Positions 9,833 through 20,539 of a stretch of 64,000 nt of DNA are shown piece by piece. The stretch is from positions 2,728,001 to 2,792,000 of the forward strand of contig CM070605.1 in the NCBI GenBank assembly GCA_036346395.1. Reading direction: 5' to 3'. This stretch comes from Hsuehochloa calcarea (Eukaryota > Streptophyta > Magnoliopsida > Poales > Poaceae). Every line of letters starts with the position of its first letter. Position 1 is the stretch's first letter. The position numbers and the translations under genes were made by a program. The notes under the pieces are model-generated. The model had not been told where the DNA came from. It did not search any database and was given only the letters and a program-made list of their open reading frames with translations.

Positions 9833-12800
9833 TTGCTACCTTTGACGCCTACGGAAATTATGAATTGTGATAAAGAGCTAGCTGAAAATGAGAAGAAAGG
9901 ACTTGAACATGAATCTGATAATCAGCAAGTAGTGAAGAATGTTTTCCCACCTAAGAAAGAACGGTTAGCACCTAGTTCTAAGACTGAGGGAATTAAATTA
10001 AAGGGTTGTGTCATGCTTACAACCAAATTTGATCTTGCTGAAATTTTTGATGATGAGCTGCCATGCTATGCTTTGATATGCAAAAATGCTTTATATTCAC
10101 TTGAGGATATATCTAGCTCTTTGCCTCCTGCTATTGCTAACCTTTTGCAGGAGTATGTGGATGTATTTCCAGTTGAGGTACCCCTGGAATTACCACCTAT
10201 TCGAGGGATTGAGCATCAAATTGATTTGATCCCCGGAGAGACTTTGCCAAACCGTGCTGCATATAGGACCAATCCGGAGGAGACTAAGGAAATTCAGCGA
10301 CAAGTTCAAGATCTTTTGGACCGTAGGTACGTAAGAGAAAGCCTTAGTCCTAGTGTTGTTCCTGTTCTTTTGGTTCCTAAGAAAGACGGTAGTTGGCGTA
10401 TGTGTGTTGATTGCAGAGCCATTAATAATATTACCAAAAGGTATCGTCATCCTATTCCTAGGCTAGACGACATGCTTGATGAGTTGAGTGGTTCTATTAT
10501 TTTCACAAATATTGACTTGCGGAGTGGTTACCACCAGATTAGAATGAAATTAGGAGATGAATGGAAAATTGCTTTTTAAAACTAAGTTCGAACTATATGA
10601 GTGGTTAGTGGTGCCTTTTGGTTTAACTAATGCACCTAGCACTTTCATGCGTTTGATGAACAAAGTTTTGCGTACTTTCATTGAAAAATTTGTGGTGGTT
10701 TATTTTGATGATATTATGATCTATAGCAAGTCATATGAAGAACACATGGATCATTTACGTGTTGTTTTTAATGTTTTGAGAGATGCACGTTTGTTTGGTA
10801 ACCTTGAGAAGTGCACCTTTTGCACGGATCGAGTCTCTTTTCTTGGCTATGTTGTTACTTCACAGAGCATCGAAGTTGATCAAGCCAAGATCGTCGCTAT
10901 CCAGAGTTGGCCGCCTCCTAAAACGATCACACAAGTGCGGAGTTTTCTAGGGCTCGCTGGTTTCTATCGGCGTTTTGTTCGGGATTTAAGCACCCTCGCT
11001 GCACCGCTGAATGAGCTTACAAAGAAGGGAGTTCCTTTTACTTGGGCCACCATACAACAACAAGGTTTCGACGCTCTCAAAGATAAGCTAACACACGCCC
11101 CTTTGCTTCAACTTCCCGATTTTAACAAGACTTTTGAATTAGAATGTGATGCTAGTGGCATAGGTCTTGGTGGTGTGTTAATTCAAGAAGGAAAACCTGT
11201 TGCTTACTTTAGTGAAAAATTAAGTGATCCTAGTTTGAACTATTCTACCTATGATAAAGAATTATATGCTCTAGTTCGAACTTTGGAAACATGGCAACAT
11301 TATTTATGGCCCAAAGAGTTTGTAATACATTCTAATCATGAATCTTTAAAGCATATTCAAAGTCAAACCAACCTGAACCGCAGACATGCTAAGTGGGTTG
11401 AGTTCATTGAGTCTTTTCCCTACGTCATTAAATATAAAAAGGGCAAAGAAAATGTGATAGCTGATGCTTTGTCTAGGAGATATACCATGCTTTCACAACC
11501 TGACTTCAAAATCTTTGGATTAGAGACAATAAAAGAGCAATATGTGCATGATATTGATTTTAAAGATGTATTGCTAAATTGTCAAGGGGGAAAGAGTTGG
11601 AATAAATTTGTGGTGCATGATGGGTTCGTGTACCGTGCTAACAAGCTATGCATTCCAGCTAGTTCCGTTCGTCTTTTGTTGTTACAGGAGGCGCATGGAG
11701 GAGGATTGATGGGTCACTTCGGCGTGAAGAAGACCGAGGACATTCTGACCCACCACTTTTATTGGCCAAAGATGAGGCGTGACGTCGAACGCTTCATTAC
11801 CCGCTGCACCACGTGCCAAAAAGCTAAGTCACGACTTAATCCTCATGGTTTATGCATGCCTCTTCCTGTTCCAAGCATACCTTAGGAAGATATCTCTATG
11901 GACTTTGTTTTAGGGCTTCCTAGAACAAAGAAGGGGGGATAGTATTTTTATTGTCGTGGATAGATTCTCTAAGATGGCTCATTTTATACCATGTCGTAAA
12001 AGTGATGATGCTTCAAATATTGCTGATTTGTTCTTTAAGGAAATTGTTCGCTTGCATGGTATTCCGAATACGATAGTTTCAGATCGTGATGCTAAATTTC
12101 TTAGTCATTTTTTGAGAACCTTGTGGGGTAAGTTGGGGACTAAGCTATTATTTTCCACTACTTGTCATCCCAAAACCGATGGACAAACTGAGGTTTTCAA
12201 TAGAACCTTGTCCACTATGCTTAGGGTTGTGCTTAAAAAGAACTTAAAAATGTGGAAGGACTGCTTGCCTCATGTGGAGTTTGCTTATAATCGTTCGCTG
12301 CATTCTACCACAAAGAAGTGTCCTTTTGAGATTGTTTATGGATTCATCCCTCATGCACCTATCGACTTGTTACCTCTTCCAGCTTCGGAGAAAGTAAATT
12401 TTGATGCTCAATAACGTGCTGAGTTGATACTAAAGATGCATGAGACAACGAAAGAGAATATTGAGATTATGAATGCTAAATATAAAATTACTGGTAGTCA
12501 GGGACGCAAGCATGTTTCTTTTGAACCTGGTGATCTTGTGTGGTTACACTTGTGTAAAGAACGATTTCCTGAATTAAGAATGTCTAAACTCATGCCACGT
12601 GCAGATGGTCCTTTTAAAGTTCTTGAACGTATTTATGATAATGCATATAAGTTAGACTTGCCTGCAGATTTCGGGGTTAGCTCCAGTTTTAACATTGCAG
12701 ATTTGCGGCCTTTCTTGGGAGCGGAGGATGATCTTGAGTCGATGACGACTGCAATTCAAGAAGGGGAGGATGATGAGGACATCACTTCTACTGATACGAA

Positions 12801-12858
12801 CACTCCTCATGTGCAAGGTCCAATTACTCGAGCACGTGCTCGTCAACTTATTTATTAG
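9833..12858 (+). pseudogene. gypsy pol: RT, RNase H, integrase, decayed
   Basis: 9833-10579 carries the RT fingers (VPKKDGSWRMCVDCRAIN, IDLRSGYHQIRM). A one-base gain in a T-run near 10575 shifts the frame. 10557-11885 resumes with FGLTNAPSTFMRLMN, the catalytic box VVVYFDDIMIYS, RNase H (FELECDASGIGLGGVL, VIADALSRR) and the integrase zinc finger ending CTTCQKAKS. A TAG at 11882-11884 and a frameshift near 11937 precede the core at 11956-12414 (IVSDRDAKFLSHF, HPKTDGQTEVFNRTL). A TAA at 12412-12414 precedes the C-terminal part (FEPGDLVWLHLCKERFPE), which ends at 12858. The catalytic residues that can be read are intact, so decay is by stops and frameshifts. Confidence 0.93.
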
Positions 12859-13849
12859 GTAAATTCGTTTCTAGGGCTCAGTGTATTATTTGAGAACTCT
12901 ATGATACTGCCTAACGGAGATGATGTGATGTTCTTATTCATTCGTTTTACCTTCGAATTCTTTTCTATGATGTGATGTTCTTATTCATTCGTTCTACCTT
13001 CGAATTCTATCCTTTGATGTGATGTTCTTATTCATTCATTCCACATTCGGATTCTATTATGTGATGTTATAATCGTATTCATTCGCTCTATATTCAAAAT
13101 TCTATTATGTGATATTATGTTCTTATTCATCCCTTCTATATTCATAATTCTATTCTGTGATATTTGGTTCTTACTCATCCATTCTATATTCAAACATCTA
13201 TTCTGTAATATTCTGTTCTTATTCATCCCTTCTATATTCAAAATTCTATTATGTGATTTTATGTTCTTAATCATCCCTTTTACATTCAAAATTATGTTCG
13301 GTGATATGACTTTCTCATTCATCCATTCTACATTCGTATTATATTATGAGATTGTTATATTCCTATTCAGTATTGTTCATATTATATTGTTGTACTTACT
13401 GAGTCGTGGACTCATTCTTGTCGTGTTTGTTTGTTTTAGGTAAACTTTGGAGACGGCATGCTTGGAAGGGAATAGTCACGGAACACTTCATTCACATTAC
13501 ATGATTCACTTCTAATTAGATGAGCTTGTCTTTATCATTACTTCGATAAATTTTGGATTGTAATATGGAGTTCGATGGTTGATGTTATCATTCTTTATGA
13601 TATGGTTGAATTGGTAATAGCTTAATGATCTCCGTATAGTTTATGATAGTTTTATTGTAGTTGATTCAATATGATTGGATGATATAGTTGGATATGTGGT
13701 GGAAACCTGATTCAATTCTTATATTTGTTCGATTAGACGTTGATCTTTTTGTGTCGTTAGTTGAAAGATTGTTGAAATTCTTCTGTATTATTATTGTATG
13801 TTAATCTTTTAGGTAGCATCTTGGCTTCCGCATAGCCAGGGTGTTACAT
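12859..13849 (+). repeat. 3' region and LTR end of the plus-strand gypsy element, with tandem repeats
   Basis: After pol there is no coding signal. From about 12920 to 13345 a degenerate unit of roughly 45-60 bases recurs (core GATGTTCTTATTCAT followed by TTCTA and TTCGAATTCTAT variants). The later stretch, ACTTACTGAGTCGTGGACTCATTC through to GGGTGTTACA at 13849, resembles the end of a Tekay/CRM-type LTR. I could not place the LTR start. Two short open frames in the array are artefacts of the repeat. Confidence 0.65.
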
Positions 13850-14770
13850 TTAGTAACATCACAAAGGTATGTAAATTAAGAAATAACACATCTATTGTGA
13901 GAGTAAATTGGACCTGGAGCTACTTGTCACTGACATATCAATATTACTTTATAGTAACTTGCAATCTAATGTGAGAGTAAAGCTAGAATTTTGTACTTAT
14001 TACATATTTTGCTTCCGCTGTTATTTTTGCTACTTCTGATACTTAAGCTTTTATTTGGTCGGACAGCCCTTGTATTGTAAATAATGTAATCGCTTAAGTT
14101 ATATACCATAATTTGTTTTATTATGTATGCATAAATGTATCGATGTGATTATCAATGTCGTGGATGTGTGTACTAGCCACTGATAATGGGACTAGTACAG
14201 TACATACATGAGGGCTTCGAGTATTCAAAACCAGGGTCCGACAGAACTCACATTCCAAATTGCATTGTCGATCTCGCATTCTCTACTTTATATTTCGCTA
14301 TCTTCTCTGATTTCATACTCCGAACTGCACGGATACTTAAAGATATTACCAAAAAACTTCGTGAAATCTATTAAATTTTTAAGCTGAATTCTCTACATAT
14401 AAAAAAATTTAAATACTAGTACCCATCACCATTTGGAATGACGATAGGATCCTGCCACCAGTTCAATTGGCGATAGAAAGCTCTCAGCAGCGACATTGGC
14501 TTATTTTTGTAAAACGAAAACCTACTATATATTTTTGTAAATTTTATTAAAATGATATTATTTTAAAAATCATAGTTTTGCTGTAAAACCTGAAGATGCT
14601 CTTTATTTTCAATTTAATACTTGATTGAGAAATATACATCCTTGTATTGTAGCACTACGAATTTTGATAGGGCCCCAAATGTCCGGTACGACCCACGTAA
14701 TGACATAAGACCAGAGATGTTTAGAATGATATTATAAATATAAATAGAGAGTTTCACGAACAAGTCACAT
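13850..14770. other. intergenic, AT-rich, no gene seen
   Basis: No supported coding region. The stretch 14425-14590 (TTTGGAATGACGATAGGATC through a T- and A-rich tract with ATGATATTATTTTAAAAATC) recurs in similar form at 24375-24625, so it is part of a dispersed repeat. The rest shows nothing I can name. Confidence 0.5.
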
Positions 14771-14915
14771 ATTTACGATGCTTTTGTATGAACCACAAGT
14801 GTCATCAACCAGCCACAATCAATTTATGATGCTTTTGTATGAACCACAAGTGTCATCAACCAGCCACAATCAATTTATGATGCTTTTGTATGAACCACAA
14901 GTGCCATCTTCATCC
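14771..14915 (+). repeat. 51-bp tandem repeat, about 2.7 copies
   Basis: The unit containing ATGCTTTTGTATGAACCACA and GTGTCATCAACCAGCCACAA starts at equivalent points 14777, 14828 and 14879, giving an exact 51-bp period. The first two copies are almost identical and the third diverges after GTGCCATC. Because 51 is a multiple of three, the array is open in one frame, but there is no sign of a gene around it. Confidence 0.9.
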
Positions 14916-15039
14916 ATAATTGTCACATGGAATTTGAGGGAGGAAAAACGTGAAGTCCTTATCAATCTTTAGTGGAGCCACGCAAAATGTTGGAAATTAA
15001 GACCAGTAGTTGTTGTGACATGGCAATATCAGTGGGCAC

Positions 15040-15640
15040 TGCAGAAAGCAACTAGCTTGTAGTTTAATAGGCTTGCAGAAAAGTCATGCACACAACACGC
15101 CATGCTTTGGGGTTAGATTCGTGTTCCTCATGCCCCCTCCACGTCATAGTTCGCCGACTTGTTCACCTAGGGATTGCCATCGTCGCTCTTCCTCGACTTT
15201 CATGCTAGTCTCATTGTCCGTGCTGCCGACGCTGTAACTATGGGGGCATGTTAGCAAGTAGAGATTTCTCTTGATCTCCTCCTCTATTTGTGGATGTTGT
15301 TACTATTCACTAACCGACAATATCTATTGTAATATTTTGTACAGATAGAATCTAATCATGTAATCATGTATGGTTGTAATCCATATATATGAGAATCAAT
15401 GCAAAGAGCCAACTGGGTTTCTTCTCAAACTTACAAGTTGTGTTCTACGAGGACTAGATCAGAACATGATAGGGTGAGATTTTGGTAACAATTGCAGAAA
15501 AGTCTCTGGACTTCTGTTGATGGTTTGATGTCTAGTCCTTGTGTGTACTATAGAAAAACGATGGTTGTTGGGAATAGAGCCAAGTACAGAAAGCAACTAG
15601 CTAGTACACTAACAGGTTTGCAGAAAAGTCATGGAGTTCT
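15040..15640 (+). repeat. direct repeats about 546 bp apart, with a copia-LTR-like relic between them
   Basis: The text CAGAAAGCAACTAGCT, then GCAGAAAAGTCATG, appears near 15042-15090 and again near 15588-15634 with small differences. Between the copies lies TGTAATCATGTATGGTTGTAA and TATATGAGAATCAATGCAAAG, which looks like the R/U5 end of a copia LTR. I read this as an old insertion or duplication just upstream of the methyltransferase pseudogene. Confidence 0.45.
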
Positions 15641-15721
15641 ATCAGATTCGGCCCTACAAAATTAGTACAGATACCGCTCACGGTGGAGCAAGAGGAAAGC
15701 ATACACGCTAGTACCGAACCA

Positions 15722-16936
15722 ATGGAGCAACAGCAAGGTCTCTCGCATGAGGAGCTGCTGCAAGCCAGAAATGAGCTGACACACCACGCCTTAAGCTACG
15801 TCAAGTCCATGGCGCTTCGCTGCGCCGTTGAGCTAGGCATCGCTGACGCCATCCACGGCAGCGGCGGCCACGTCTCCCTAGACCACCTACTCACCACGCT
15901 CTCTCTGACCCCGAGCAAGCTCCCCTATCTACGCCGCGTAATGCGTGTGCTCACCACATCGGGCATCTTTGCCCAAGAGGCTGACGGCACCTACCGTCTC
16001 ACTCCCGTCTCCTCCCTGCTCCTGAGCGACGTCGGTACCAGCAACCGGAAGTGCCAAGTGCAGATTGGGTTACTTGCACTTTCACCGTTCATGGCAACGC
16101 CGGTCATGAACATGGCCGAATGGTTCAAGACAGACGAGGAGACGGCGTTCAAGATGACGCATGGCGCGGACCTTTGGGGCGTTTGTGGCCGTGACGTGGA
16201 GTTCGGCAAGTTCTTCAACGAGGCGATGGCATCTAACTCCCGGTTCATCATGGATGCCGCCATCCATCGAGCAGGCCAGGTGTTTGAGGAATAACCTCCC
16301 TGGTCGATGTCGCAGGCGGCATAGGCGCGGCGGCAAGGGCATTGGCTACGGCCTTTCCGCATATCAAATGCACGGTGTTGGACCTTCCTCAAGTAATTAA
16401 TGGCATTCCGGCCGATGGCCCGGTTGAATTTGTTGCAGGCAATATGATGGATTTCATCCCCAAGCAGATGCTCTTTTGCTTAAGGTGATCATTACGCGGC
16501 CTTTACGTAACAAATCACTAATTCAACTAGTAAATTCTTTTTACATTAGCTCATTTTCTTGGTCAATTTAAATATATTGGGCAGCAAGCAAGTAAATTTA
16601 GTGCGTTTCAGATTGCAATGACATTGTTGATTGCAGTTTGTGCTACATAATTGGAGTGACAAGGATTGCGTAAACATCCTAAAACGATGCAAAGACGCAA
16701 TTCCTTCTAGAGAAGCAGGAGGAAAGGTGATCATCATAGACATGGTGGTTGGATCCTGTTCCCAAGCAATGTGCCATGGAACCCAACAACTGTTTGATCT
16801 GTATATTTCAATGCTGACGACGGGCATGCAGAGGGATGAGAAAGAGTGGTGTAAGCTATTCAAGGAGGCTGGATTCACCGAATATAAGATTAGATCTGTC
16901 TTAGGTCTCCGATCTATCATCGAGGTCTTTCCATAG
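15722..16936 (+). pseudogene. plant O-methyltransferase pseudogene (ZRP4-like, SAM-dependent)
   Basis: Two-exon gene of the plant small-molecule O-methyltransferase family, which transfers methyl from S-adenosylmethionine to hydroxyls of phenolics. Exon 1 is 15722-16484, intron 16485-16636 (GT-AG, 152 bp), exon 2 16637-16936. I chose the ATG at 15722 (MEQQQGLSHEELLQ); an in-frame GTG at 15683 extends the open frame upstream. The N-terminal dimerisation domain is intact (ALRCAVELGIADAIH, RVLTTSGIFAQ). A one-base loss near 16291 creates TAA at 16292-16294, and the SAM motif LVDVAGGIG continues in the next frame at 16300-16326. A second one-base loss lies near 16460. Exon 2 keeps the catalytic-His motif VLHNWSDKDC and the end RSIIEVFP. 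Family members are about 350-370 residues, which this would match without the frameshifts. Confidence 0.87.
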
Positions 16937-18201
16937 GTCATCGATCATCCAGTTTCCAGCTTGATCAGTGCCCAGTATACGGGAATTGAACAGTGTCTTT
17001 TGTTTTTTTTTCTCGTTGACCATCTTCTGTAGCATGCTCTTCCATATAAATGTTGGTGTCATCACTTCCATGCTTGTGTTTCGAAGAAGTTTTCATTTTT
17101 ATGTTGCCTCTTGGAATTTGCCTGAATTTTACCTAAAAAAATTGAATTTGCCTGAATTTTGGTTGAGTTTGATTTTTTTTTTTATTTAAATTCCAAAAAC
17201 TTGAAATTTTGATTTGACAATTTCGGCCAATTTAAACTAAATTCCGGTATAAAAACCCCTATCATGGGACGTGGGAACTGGGAAGATAAGCATATCATTA
17301 TGGTCCAGTTCTTACATTCTTGACCACCCTTTTGGGGAAAAAAACAAGAGGCAAGTGTTCATTTGTGAGGCAAAACTAAGCATGTCAAAAGATAGGGGAG
17401 GATTCTCCTCCTCGACAGAGGCACCATCTTGACAAGTTTAGCAGCCTCTTGGACACGCACCTGTCCCGGCGGCGTTGGACGATGGCCAGATCACCGTTCT
17501 GTACACCATCCGTGCACCCGGGAGAGGCAAGCAAGGTGGTTAGAGAGAGGCGGCCATGGTAGTTGGGAAAGAGGAGAGATGATAAAGATGGAAGAGAAGG
17601 AGAGACATGCATGGCAGCGGTTTTCCGTCCTCCATTAATGGACGTAGAGTTGAGTCATCAGACTTGTACAAGAGTGACCTCTAACTCAGCAAGTAAACTG
17701 ACGTTGCTGTGGATTGGCAGGTACGTGACCCGTTTATTAGTTGCAATCCGATGATCCACAGTTGAAGTTAACTATGCAATGGTACCTAAACTATGGGCCA
17801 AGTATAAACTAATTAAAGATTAAGTGGAAGGTTAGATAAGTAATATATTATCCTTATCAAATCATAAAGGAGAAGGGTAAGCTGGTAAAAGCAGTACATG
17901 TCCCCCTAATTGTGCAAACCCTAGTGGTTTTCATTTGCAAATTGAAACTTACTTTTGCAAACCCTAGTGGTAGATTAGTAGATAGCAACCTATATTCGTA
18001 AGTTAGTGGTACCCTTTACATGGTTTCGAAGGTGAGTTATCCTTATGATGTTGTTTAATTTGCCCGCTCGTGGGATTCTATAGGCTCTGTTGTCCGCCTC
18101 CCAATCTGACTGTGCCAATAACTTGTCAGTATTAAGGTTATGAAAATCAGATCGACACATTAGGTTTGGTGATAACTCATGCTCCTTCGTTTACAACAAC
18201 T
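16937..18201. other. intergenic downstream of the methyltransferase pseudogene
   Basis: 16937-17260 is plausibly the 3' flank, with T-rich tracts and a short repeated phrase (TTGAATTTGCCTGAATTTT). 17385-17760 is more GC-rich and has short open frames on both strands, none recognisable. The phrase GCAAACCCTAGTGGT occurs twice near 17915-17970. I see no gene. Confidence 0.5.
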
Positions 18202-18297
18202 CACTACTACAGAAAAGATCAACTCAGACGGTTAAAAAAACATTATCACAATGGTTTGTAAATAAAACCATCTGTAATATCTAATGTATCACAGATG
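18202..18297 (+). mobile_element. CACTA left terminus 1 (truncated)
   Basis: Begins CACTACTACAGAAAAGATCA and carries subterminal repeats related to CAGACGGTT and its inverse ACCATCTGT. This is the start of a CACTA (En/Spm) element of the same kind as the complete one at 22010. It is cut off after about 96 bases by another CACTA-like start at 18298. Confidence 0.65.
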
Positions 18298-18399
18298 CAC
18301 TACAACAGGACCAATCTATTCTAACACACACTTTGCAACACATATAATATATGTTGCAAAAAAACTCTTCTGCAACATATATTCTCATGTTGCTACGAC
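18298..18399 (+). mobile_element. CACTA left terminus 2, different family (truncated)
   Basis: Begins CACTACAACAGGACCAATC and carries a different subterminal motif, GCAACATAT and its inverse ATATGTTGC, repeated several times in about 90 bases. This indicates a second CACTA family. It is interrupted at 18400 by a third left end. Confidence 0.6.
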
Positions 18400-18510
18400 C
18401 ACTACTACAGAAAAGCTCATCACAGACGGTTTGTAACAGTCATCACAGACGGTTTTGAACCGTCTGAAATTTTATGTCTGTGCGGTTATCACAGACGGTT
18501 GAAAAACCTT
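18400..18510 (+). mobile_element. CACTA left terminus 3 (truncated)
   Basis: Begins CACTACTACAGAAAAGCTCA and contains three ACAGACGGTT motifs within about 100 bases, matching the family of the complete element at 22010-23776. It passes into LTR-derived sequence at about 18511 and no right end is found nearby. Confidence 0.65.
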
Positions 18511-18982
18511 GAATGTGGGTTGGGTTAGAGGAATAGGAGCGGGCCAATAGGATTTGGCCTGTGAACAGTAAAGGGATGTTTAATCATATTTTATTTTCAG
18601 AAAATACAACAAATCAAAAGGATTTTTAGAAAATAGCAAACAAAGTCCAAAAATTCTAGAAAATATACAGAAATTCCTTGAATGATTTTGAACTTAATAA
18701 AAATATTTTTAAATTTAATTTATCTCTAAATTTTGCAAATAAAATATTTTTAATTTTTAAGAAATTAGAAATACCTTTTTAACATCCAAAAAATACTTAA
18801 AATAATAATTTTGACTTTAAATACTAGAAAAATAAACTAAGCCAAATTTGAATTAATTGGAATTGATTAATACATATTAAATTAATTTTGATTTCTGAAA
18901 CTCCCAATTAAGCTTTAGCAATAAAAGTAAATGGTTATTTTTTTTGAATTTTTTCAAAAACTCTAAAAATTAGGATGTTACA
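18511..18982 (-). repeat. gypsy LTR fragment
   Basis: Ends AATTAGGATGTTACA at 18982, so on the minus strand it starts TGTAACATCC like the LTR starts at 8450, 27452 and 36042. It shares the AT-rich outer portion (AATTAATTTTGATT, AAGCTTTAGCAATAAA) with 27280-27452. Only the LTR start-proximal ~470 bases remain. Confidence 0.75.
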
Positions 18983-19829
18983 TCTTACGACCAAGTTTCA
19001 ACCACTTAGTGATTATATTCGACTAGTCTATGATTAGCTCGTATCTCCATACGACTGGTCTGTCTCTAATCGAACTAAACGACCTACTCGTGTATTCTCC
19101 CTTTGCCTCACGATATTTGGTTGAACTCCAGGTGAGATATTATATCATCCATGGACTGTTCAATACTTTCTCGATCAACTATCGGATAACTTCACGTGGT
19201 CGAACTCTTCGACCAGTAGTGGCATGGCCATACACTTTCTTTATCCGACCACATCGGGGGGGCCCATAGATATCTCTCATGTTATGTTAGGAGGGAAAAT
19301 TCTATATCCGACCAGTCACATTCCTCCACATGTTTCATAGCATACCTGAAAGTTACCTTTATAACTACCCAGTTATGGAATAGTGTTTGGCAACCCCAAA
19401 GTGTATTATTATACATGTAGGAAACTATGCTAATCTTAGGTCTAAGGATTATACATCATCATTGCTTGAGACCAACTAATGACACAAGAAATCATAACAA
19501 TCTCAACAGTGTCTCAAGGTGGGTCAATCCAATACCATGTTCTCTAACATGTGTTCACATTATTGATTTCATATCCCTATATGCATGACCGGTGAAACAT
19601 GGTCATCAATCAATACATGTGCTGGTCAATAGAGTCATTAATATTCCGACCAGTGATACATTTAGAACGACATCATATAAGTTAAAGAGCTTCACCAACA
19701 AGTCACATACTTGTTAATCTTTATCAATGATGATTCATTCAAGGAACAGAATAACATTTATTCAATAACTCATAAGCATAGACGTGAAACAATCATCTCT
19801 ATAATTTCCTCTAGGGCATATCACCAACA
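18983..19829 (-). repeat. copia LTR copy, BARE/Angela-like start
   Basis: On the minus strand the segment starts TGTTGGTGATATGCCCTAGA at 19829, a start typical of BARE/Angela-type copia LTRs of grasses. The text is repeated in the opposite orientation and diverged form at 38190-38550 and 40582-41800. Shared marks include AATCCTTAGACC, TCATTAGTTGGTCTCAAGC and ACTAGTCGTA-rich repeats. No PBS or coding region adjoins it, so it is probably a solo or truncated LTR. Confidence 0.72.
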
Positions 19830-20156
19830 GTACCTATGTTTGGTCTTCAGCGTCAAACTTGAGTCCTTGTGTTGCAGTGAGATCCATTAGAAAAAAGAAC
19901 CATTAAGTCCACCTTTTAAAGCAATATTTGTGTATATACTTCTTTTGTGTAGGAAAAAGGGTATATAGCAAAAATAAATGGCTCCAATTAAAAAAATTCA
20001 ATCGAGTTGCATAGGAGTATCTTATATTTTATATTTAAGTATACTAAAAGTGATAAAGAAGTATAATAGATTTGTTTAAGTGGTATATTCAAAGTAGGAG
20101 TATGTACTCCGAAGAGTACGAAACGGGCGTCCTATATATATAGGATTAATACCTTG
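19830..20156. other. intergenic spacer, no feature recognised
   Basis: AT-rich sequence between the copia LTR and the small inverted-repeat element. No open frame or repeat that I can name. Confidence 0.4.
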
Positions 20157-20505
20157 TACTCCCGGGTGTAGTTACTCCCACCTGTGATATACCACCTAAA
20201 AAAACCTTGACATACTCCTTTACCACTTTGGGTATACTCATATACTAATTATAAGGTACTTCAATGTGAACCACACTAAAAATTCGTAAGAGAGTCCACA
20301 GTTTTTAGCATATTTTGTAAATACCTTCATATTCGCGCATAAAAAGGAGCATGTCTAAAAAAATTATGCATACCACCCCTAAAAAGGTGTAAATACCACC
20401 TAAGTGGTTTTATATACTCGTATACTACACATACATACTCTCGGTTACGCAAGATATTCCCTACGTTGTGAGATACAGAATAGGAAGTAACTACTCCCGG
20501 GAGTA
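20157..20505. mobile_element. MITE-like element with ~24-bp terminal inverted repeats
   Basis: The left end TACTCCCGGGTGTAGTTACT is matched by the right end read in reverse, TACTCCCGGGAGTAGTTACT, leaving about 350 bp total. The interior is AT-rich without coding capacity (ATACTCATATACTAAT, ATACCACC repeats). I could not identify a clear target duplication, so the superfamily is unassigned and the outer limits are approximate. Confidence 0.6.
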
Positions 20506-20539
20506 GAAAAAAAGCTCCCTGTGGATCACCCCCCGTCCA

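Larger units (their letters stand above)
8638..13849 (+). mobile_element. decayed plus-strand Ty3/gypsy element lacking its 5' LTR
   Basis: Contains gag, protease, RT, RNase H and integrase in order on the plus strand, then a repeat-rich tail ending GGGTGTTACA at 13849. The gag is already in progress at its first readable codon, so the 5' LTR, PBS and N-terminal gag are missing. The integrase tail (ADGPFKVLERIYDNAYKLDL) and the protease text IIDGGSCNNL resemble the CRM/Reina-like chromovirus group. The coding region carries at least three nonsense changes and three frameshifts. Confidence 0.9.

Noticed and set aside
13032..13443. Isoleucine- and asparagine-rich frames of about 100 codons
   Set aside because: Frames open only because of the tandem repeat in the gypsy 3' region.
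14771..14915. Regularly repeated units resembling a CRISPR array
   Set aside because: Copies are contiguous without unique spacers and the sequence is plant nuclear; it is a simple tandem repeat.
17429..17754. Short plus-strand frames downstream of the methyltransferase pseudogene
   Set aside because: Under 70 codons, no similarity recognised and no splice context.
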